The position numbers were made by a program, and so were the translations under genes. A stretch of DNA of 11,388 nucleotides from Fragilaria radians (Eukaryota; Bacillariophyta; Fragilariophyceae; Fragilariales; Fragilariaceae), in the NCBI GenBank assembly GCA_900642245.1, contig CAAAJI010000078.1, positions 18,395 to 29,782 on the forward strand. Reading direction: 5' to 3'. Under the pieces are notes generated by a model. That model saw only the letters and a list, made by a program, of their open reading frames with translations. It had not been told where the DNA came from and did not search any database. Of the stretch, positions 6,812 through 11,388 are shown in pieces; position 1 is the first letter of the stretch, and each line of letters starts with the position of its first letter.

Positions 6812-8946
6812 AAATGTAGAAAGATCTTTAAGATCCAGCTTATAATCAAGTTTGTAGGAACGAAGTGTAGGATCGATCGACATCAGGCCTTTCGCTGTCT
6901 GATAGATGCTTTCATTAACAATTTGAAGTATCTCACTTTCTTCAACAGCTTCAAATGCCGTGACGTTGAAATCATAAATCACGTTTGTATTTCTTTTATC
7001 ATCACAGTCACCTTTGAATATGTAATGCAATGCACCATTGAAAATTCTTGGGGAGAATCTTGACCCACCGAACAACTTTGAAGCAACGCCCTCACCAGCA
7101 TTGATTCGAAGAAACGAATCAGATATGAAAGGCTTGCCAGCAGCTATACGAGTTCGAGTGTATTTTAGATCTGCTGTGGATAAGGTTACATAGAAAGCAC
7201 GTGTTTCATTTGCACGCATGAAGACGTCATCGAAGTCTGCTTCCGGGATTTTGGTCAATTTTCCCTCTCCTGCGCCGATGATATTGGATCTTGCGACAAG
7301 TCGCCAACTATCAGGATTTTCAGCAAATTTTTTGTAGTCCCCGATTTTTGTATACACTTCAACAAGAATTTCCTTTTTTTCAGCGACGTGTATATCCATT
7401 GTTGTAATGCCAACTTTCTTCAATGAAGTTACCGTAAACATAGCGCCATATGATTTCGTTCCACCTTCAAGGGGTGCACTGAGAGAGGATTTATCGGTAC
7501 AATTTCCAAGCATCGAAGAATCAAGCATTGAAGGTGAAACAGAAGGGTAGTAAGAAATATCTCTACTCGGTGTTTCTGACGGCCTATTTGTTGGCGACGA
7601 TGATGGAAAAAGTGTGGGTGAATACGACGGCTGATGCGACGGAGACTTCGAAGGCCCTATCGATGGGGATCCACTAGGTGAAAACGAAAGAGTTGTAGAT
7701 GGAGTAGAGGAAGGGTTGGACGATGGACATTCACGTTCTGCTCTGTAGAAAATAGTCCCACTCCATACTCGTGGTCCAAAGAAAACGGTACTTGCTGGAT
7801 ACGTTCCGACGCTTACTCCAATCAAGATATCAATGTCCTCATTATCAAAGTAAATATCACCCACTTTTGCATCGGGGTTAGACTTTTGTATACTTTGATA
7901 GCGCAAATCTGGTTGCGTCAGTGTAATGTAAAAGCCTTGAGTAGAGTTCTTAGGAATGGTGAACGGAACAAAACCCTGAATTAAAGTTCCTTTGTGATTC
8001 CCCTTCCCAACAGCTGTCCCACGCTTAACCAAAGTCCAGTTCAAGATGCTCATATACTCGACATTTGTTAGATTCGAATTACCCTTCAATGCATCCACAT
8101 TGTCACTCTCTGTCATATTCAATGATACAGAAGGGTTTATTCCTTCCTGAAAAGATCCTGATCTCGTGAAGATTTCATAGGAGACCAAGTCTTTGACGTC
8201 AGTGTAAATATTCATTCCGTAAACTTCTATTGAACTTTCGTGAGTCGTTACATCGAACATATTCCCAAAGGATCCAATGTTATCATCGAAAGATGTCGTA
8301 AGCATTGAGTCACAAACGGGAGACAATTCGCTTGGAGAAGGAATCATTGCATCATTTACGCGATATTTTACTGCTCCATTCCAAATTAGTGGATCATCCA
8401 TGTGCTCAGTCTCAGTTTCCGAAAGATTCATTGCCTTAATCCCTTCGTGAATGTTAAAATACTTTGACGACGCAGATATAGCCCCTAGTGTCGTACCCTT
8501 TGTGAATATAATGCTTGGTTTCGGCATGAGAATATAGAAAGAATAGGTTTCTCCACCCTGTAACACTACTTTTTCCCTAAACAATTTGGATGGAATTACA
8601 GATCTTTGTTCCATTCCCAAGCAAACAATCGTTCCGTTTACTAGAGTAGACCAGTCCTTGTTCGAATTATTAGAATTCAGATGGCTCCCTTTCCTTCCAA
8701 AGACTGTAATTTGGCAATCATCCTTGATCAGATCAATATGAGCATCAAGGGCAACTATCTCCAGTTCGAAGATGCCTTTACTAGTGGATACGTCGAAAAT
8801 CACCCCTCTGGTCTCATTCTTCCCAACAAAATTTGTCTCAAGAGAATATGTATCCCGTGCTGGAGCCGAATTGTTCATAAATGCCTGATTCTGTCTCTTC
8901 TTGTTATCGCTTGCGGTCTCACCTTTAGCTGAATATTCGTGGGTAG
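6799..8946 (-). CDS. modular extracellular protein (three beta-rich modules, PSxxPS linker), main exon
   Basis: The ~715-residue ectodomain of a predicted type I membrane protein of diatom style. Three related modules (8830-8357, 8305-7727, 7504-7004) share the order GxMFDV, [YV]EI/EVYT+xG, WxLV, FY[IV]TL...DL+Y, and a closing [RL][VI][WF]xGx[VLI].Y. A Pro-Ser linker separates modules 2 and 3. An alpha/beta segment follows and continues in the next exon. About a dozen N-x-S/T sequons fit a secreted, glycosylated ectodomain. The exon has no ATG at its 5' end: the frame opens after TAA 8968-8966, and the first in-frame Met (8878) would leave no signal peptide. I therefore start it at the TTTCAG acceptor (ends 8947). 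No enzymatic motif is seen. Likely roles are adhesion, cell-wall attachment or ligand sensing (inference). The 3' boundary is 6812 or 6799 (see the intron entry). Confidence 0.85.
7004..7504 (-). repeat. beta-module copy 3
   Basis: Third ectodomain module, with GAMFTVTS, VEVYTKIGDY, WRLV, FYVTLSTADLKY and FSPRIFNGALHY. It is the copy closest to the pattern I associate with modules of this kind in diatom proteins. It ends at a Cys (near 7006), as copy 2 does. Confidence 0.75.
7529..7726 (-). repeat. Pro-Ser-rich (PSxxPS) linker
   Basis: About 66 residues of irregular PSxxPS / SPS units (for example PSIGPSKSPSHQPSYSPT) between modules 2 and 3. Such linkers are a hallmark of diatom surface and wall-associated proteins and are probably extended and O-glycosylated. 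The DNA repeat is degenerate, so the unit is kept at protein rather than nucleotide level. Confidence 0.9.
7727..8305 (-). repeat. beta-module copy 2
   Basis: Second ectodomain module, with GNMFDVTT, YEIFTRSGSF, WTLVKRG, FYITLTQPDLRY and PRVWSGTIFY. It is longer than copy 3 because of an Asn/Ser-rich insertion after the GSF motif (about 8150-8045) that carries several glycosylation sequons. Confidence 0.75.
8357..8830 (-). repeat. beta-module copy 1 (divergent)
   Basis: First ectodomain module, with GVIFDVST, ITVFGRKGSH, WSTLVNGT, YSFYILMPKP and LIWNGAVKYRV. It follows the same order as copies 2 and 3 but is the most diverged: the conserved PDLRY-type segment is replaced and an acidic insertion precedes the final strand. 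Confidence 0.65.
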
Positions 8947-9083
8947 CTGAAAGCAAGCGACCGCGTTATATCATACAGGTTCGATTTTAGTTCTTTTTCT
9001 ATGGTTGGTCATTTAAATGTGAGATAGGACGAAAAACTCCGAAAGGTAGCCATGCTAAAATCAAGTTCTCAAGTACTACTTAC
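8947..9083 (-). other. probable 137-nt intron upstream of the main ectodomain exon
   Basis: A consensus donor, AAAC|GTAAGT (G at 9083), and a consensus acceptor, GCTTTCAG (ends 8947), bound 137 nt that contain stops in the ectodomain frame. Both sides are phase 1 and join in frame. A second acceptor, ATTCAG (ends 8929), lies 18 nt downstream in the same phase and would remove six residues. Confidence 0.55.
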
Positions 9084-9256
9084 GTTTCGTTTGTGTATGG
9101 ACAATTCCGGTCACATTCAACTTGAAAAGACTTTTTCTTATGACTGATTCTGTAGATGCTTCATCAAAAAAGGATGTATTGAACAGTCATCATTACTCTG
9201 GCAAATTGAGGGGCTGACACCAAAACCGACAACATTGGGAGTTCAAGAAAAAACAT
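9084..9256 (-). CDS. candidate first exon of the surface-protein gene (frame interrupted)
   Basis: The ~34 codons before the GTAAGT donor are open in the right phase (about 9185-9084; includes the sequon NVTG) but have no ATG. In another frame, an ATG at 9256-9254 opens a hydrophobic peptide (MFFLELPMLSVLVSA...) that could be a signal peptide. It reads into TGA at a run of six T (plus-strand A6, 9166-9171). Removing one T from that run would fuse the two frames into one N-terminus. So this is either an assembly error, an allelic frameshift, an undetected small intron, or the true first exon is elsewhere. The hydrophobic peptide is not a textbook signal sequence (Glu and Pro inside), so confidence is modest. 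Confidence 0.35.
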
Positions 9257-9732
9257 TTCGCTACATAAAAATATCTATACTGTACATTACAAGAAGGTCG
9301 TAAAACCGTCAAAATTGAAGTAAATATCAAGTAAGTGTCGATGACTGTACCATCAAGAGTATTCATGCAGTAAACTATAGGGAATCAATAGCAACTAGTG
9401 CAAAAGGAAAATCACAAATGGTGTGCCCATCAATAGAGCAAATAAAAGAAAGGATGTGACAAGTATGTGCTTTTAACAGATTTGTGTGTAGGTAGAGTAT
9501 TCAATTGTAAGATAAAACAAATCTTTGGCATTATAAATTTGATGCATAACACACTGTAGGGGTTGGATTAACCCCTTGCGGTGTAGGTAAGTCCTGACTG
9601 TTGTGACAAATTCTATATTTATTGATGAAACTTTGAGAATTTAACATTCGGAGATGAAAAAGAATAAATACTAGATTAAAAGACGAATATCTTGAATAAA
9701 ACTCTAAGACCTAAGACTATTCGGAAGGAAGT
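9257..9732. other. noncoding region upstream of the surface-protein gene
   Basis: No gene seen. The plus strand is purine-rich. The region should contain the promoter and 5' UTR of the surface-protein gene if its first exon is at 9084-9256. The only distinct structure is the hairpin at 9551-9584. Confidence 0.5.
9551..9584. repeat. GC-rich stem-loop
   Basis: AGGGGTT (9558-9564) pairs perfectly with AACCCCT (9570-9576) around the 5-nt loop GGATT. An outer ACAC/GTGT pairing (9551-9554 with 9581-9584) extends it across a small internal loop. It stands out as a GC-rich island in AT-rich DNA, about 300 nt upstream of the candidate first exon on the minus strand. It could be an RNA structure in a long 5' UTR or a DNA element. 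Function unknown. Confidence 0.55.
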
Positions 9733-10072
9733 TCAAAGGATTCTTTTGCCCCACAACATAACACTCAATGGTTCATCACAGTATAATTTCCATTGTTCTT
9801 TTAGGATCTGCATTACACTCAAAAGATTGTATTTTCATTTTGCAGATATGCTATATGAGACAACTTGATTCCTTGATTTAGCTTACCTTTTTAGTCATTC
9901 TAGTGTCATATATACTTCCTGTCAAAATGGATTCTTCTATATTACGATTTTCCCATAGTTTTTGTTGTAAACTCAGCCATCTTATCACTGCATGGGATGG
10001 TACGGACAGATGTAGAATGTCTGCAATCCACAAATCTGGGGCAATAAGTACCTTTATGCTGCTTGTTGACAT
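9733..10072 (-). CDS. possible small two-exon gene, unknown product (86 aa)
   Basis: Exon 1 is 10072-9887: an ATG and 62 codons ending exactly at AAG|GTAAGC, with an in-frame stop right after the donor. The intron 9886-9808 (79 nt) ends in AATGCAG. Exon 2 is 9807-9733, adds 24 codons in phase 0 (ILKEQWKLYCDEPL...) and ends at TGA. The coincidence of donor, acceptor and phase suggests a real gene, and its protein has ordinary composition with several Trp. I recognise no family. A loose F-box-like look (ADILHLSVPSHAVIRWLSLQ) is not enough for a call. It may also be a fragment or chance. Confidence 0.3.
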
Positions 10073-11268
10073 CACCAGCTCAATTTAACTGATTCCCTCT
10101 GTTGTCATCTGATTTTTTTTGTCTCTCAACTTGTATAAACATCCATGTTATTGATCGCCTTTCATTCTACAAAAGGCAAGTTCCCCTTTAAACCTAGCTT
10201 TTCAGCTTTCTTCCTTCCTCTTACATTTGCTCTATGACCAATTTTTTGACACTGCTAAAACAACATCTCGCTATTTTCGTCTTCCATTGGCGCTCTTGAA
10301 CTTGTTTTCCCACCATTCATTTGACGACCCTATTCAGTAAATTCAGATTTAAGATCATTTAAGTTTCATTTGTCTTATTTTAGTCTGTCTTCAACAATCA
10401 ATGGCGATAGTCGTCTCCAGCATCTAATGCAGCAGCAACCAAAGCCTCGTTTTCATTTCTTTGGTCATATCCTGAGTTTTGGTTTTAATGAGGGTAAATT
10501 ACTCAATCAGTTGACTTGGATCAGATCCACACCTCATTTTTACTTCCTTGAGTTACTGCCTCAACGCAAACCTTAAAATTCTGTCGATTCACCAATACTT
10601 ACGCATCGATTCTTGCACAACTAAATGCACCTTCCATTCTCATCGGAACATGAAGGATGAAAACGCTAATTAACCCTTCACTTGTGGGTGCAATTGAGAG
10701 CCTTAAAATGGCAAATTTGCTTCTTTATTTGCAGATTCAATAATGCTGTTTCTTCACCAAACATATAACCCTGTTTCCGGTTTATTTACAAATCTCTAAA
10801 TGTCTTTACAACTGTTCTCTTGGAAACTATAACAAAAGTTCAAATTTTTTCACCATGTTTGAAAATTCTATGAATTGTCATTCAGTGCTGGAATTCTCCC
10901 ATCGGTATTATATCTCTCTAGTCTTTGTCCATAGAACTGTAATCAACGTAGACGCTTTTTTCTTCAGAACATACTTTAGCTTATTTTAAGCCATATCAAT
11001 TAGATCCAATTGTGAGCGTGTACTGCCATTGATTCACACAATAGACACCGAGATACACATATTCACGTTTGACTTGGGGAACTCCAATTTTGCATCCCCC
11101 CAATGACCTTTCTAGAACTTCGCTTTACGAATCAATTATTACACTAGATCGTAGCATGGAATCTGGTGAAAAGACTTTGATTCATGCTCTCCCTAAATTT
11201 CATTGAGATTTGGAATGACACGGAGGGTAATGCTTGTGACGATTCATTTGAAGCAAGTGCTAAATGTC
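10073..11268. other. right intergenic region
   Basis: About 1.2 kb with no gene I can support. From about 10100 to 10400 the plus strand is strongly pyrimidine-rich (42 of 60 bases in 10201-10260). The open frame at 10370-10576 (plus) begins at TTG and resembles nothing known. A plus-strand ATG ORF of 56 codons (11184-11354) overlaps the right-edge frames described separately. Confidence 0.5.
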
Positions 11269-11388
11269 TTAATTCAAATGGTGAGAAGAACTATCTCTTG
11301 GAATATATGATTCTATTGAAGATTTTGACTCTTCCTGGTTGGCGGCAATCATGATCTCGAGGGGCGCTGCACTTAATTTATTAGGTTG
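11269..11388 (-). CDS. possible 3' end of a gene running off the right edge
   Basis: The minus frame entering from the edge is open for 39 codons and ends at TAA 11271-11269. The peptide has a typical hydrophilic C-terminus (APLEIMIAANQEESKSSIES and then an SSSHHLN end), and base composition rises in GC towards the edge. The opposite strand is also open here (plus 11285-11388, with IEDFDSSWLAAIMISRGAAL), so strand is uncertain. I favour minus because every other gene in the window is on that strand and because the frame closes in a plausible tail. Product unknown. Confidence 0.3.
   Translation of the reverse strand, partial: QPNKLSAAPLEIMIAANQEESKSSIESYIPRDSSSHHLN

Noticed and set aside
8954..8956. 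TTG at the 5' end of the ectodomain frame as a start codon
   Set aside because: Non-ATG starts are not expected for a eukaryotic nuclear gene, there is no signal peptide, and a consensus acceptor lies just inside.
8973..8995. GGTTCGATT resembling a tRNA T-arm
   Set aside because: The stem does not pair and no anticodon or acceptor arm can be built around it.
9878..9930. IEESILTG resembling the P-type ATPase DES-LTGES motif
   Set aside because: The Glu-Ser after TG is absent and none of the flanking ATPase sequence is present, so it is a chance resemblance.
1..11388. Prokaryotic features such as operons, CRISPR arrays or insertion sequences
   Set aside because: Introns, a spliceosomal helicase and PSxxPS surface proteins point to a eukaryote; no repeat-spacer pattern or transposase is present.

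Overview
The window looks like a piece of a nuclear genome from a stramenopile alga, most likely a diatom. The evidence is: short introns with GTAAGT-type donors; a visibly AT-rich, gene-sparse layout; a spliceosome-type DEAH helicase; and a large surface protein built from beta-rich modules joined by a Pro-Ser (PSxxPS) linker, a protein style typical of diatoms. I cannot name the genus.

Layout from left to right. Positions 1-2229 hold no gene I recognise. Positions 2230-4299 (minus strand) are a complete, intronless DEAH-box RNA helicase that matches DHX35, a spliceosome-associated helicase, from end to end. Positions 4300-5186 are intergenic, with an overlapping upstream ORF just before the helicase start and two perfect inverted repeats side by side. 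Positions 5187-8946 (minus strand), with at least one more exon upstream, form one large gene. It reads as a type I membrane protein: three copies of a ~160-190 residue extracellular module, a Pro-Ser linker between copies 2 and 3, a membrane-proximal alpha/beta region interrupted by a 155-nt intron, one transmembrane helix with a basic stop-transfer cluster, and a ~270-residue Ser-rich cytoplasmic tail with two complete SPxR (CDK-type) motifs. Its signal peptide is not in the main exon and must lie upstream, where a candidate exon (9084-9256) joins in phase but is interrupted by a frameshift at a T6 run.

Positions 9257-11388 are mostly noncoding. They contain a GC-rich hairpin (9551-9584), a weak but splice-consistent two-exon small ORF (9733-10072, minus), and an open frame that runs off the right edge (11269-11388, minus), which may be the 3' end of another gene.

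All supported genes lie on the minus strand, but there is no sign that they work together. The helicase is a conserved housekeeping gene and the surface protein is lineage-specific. The surface protein is the most interesting object here: an apparently uncharacterised receptor- or adhesin-like protein. That function is inferred from architecture only.
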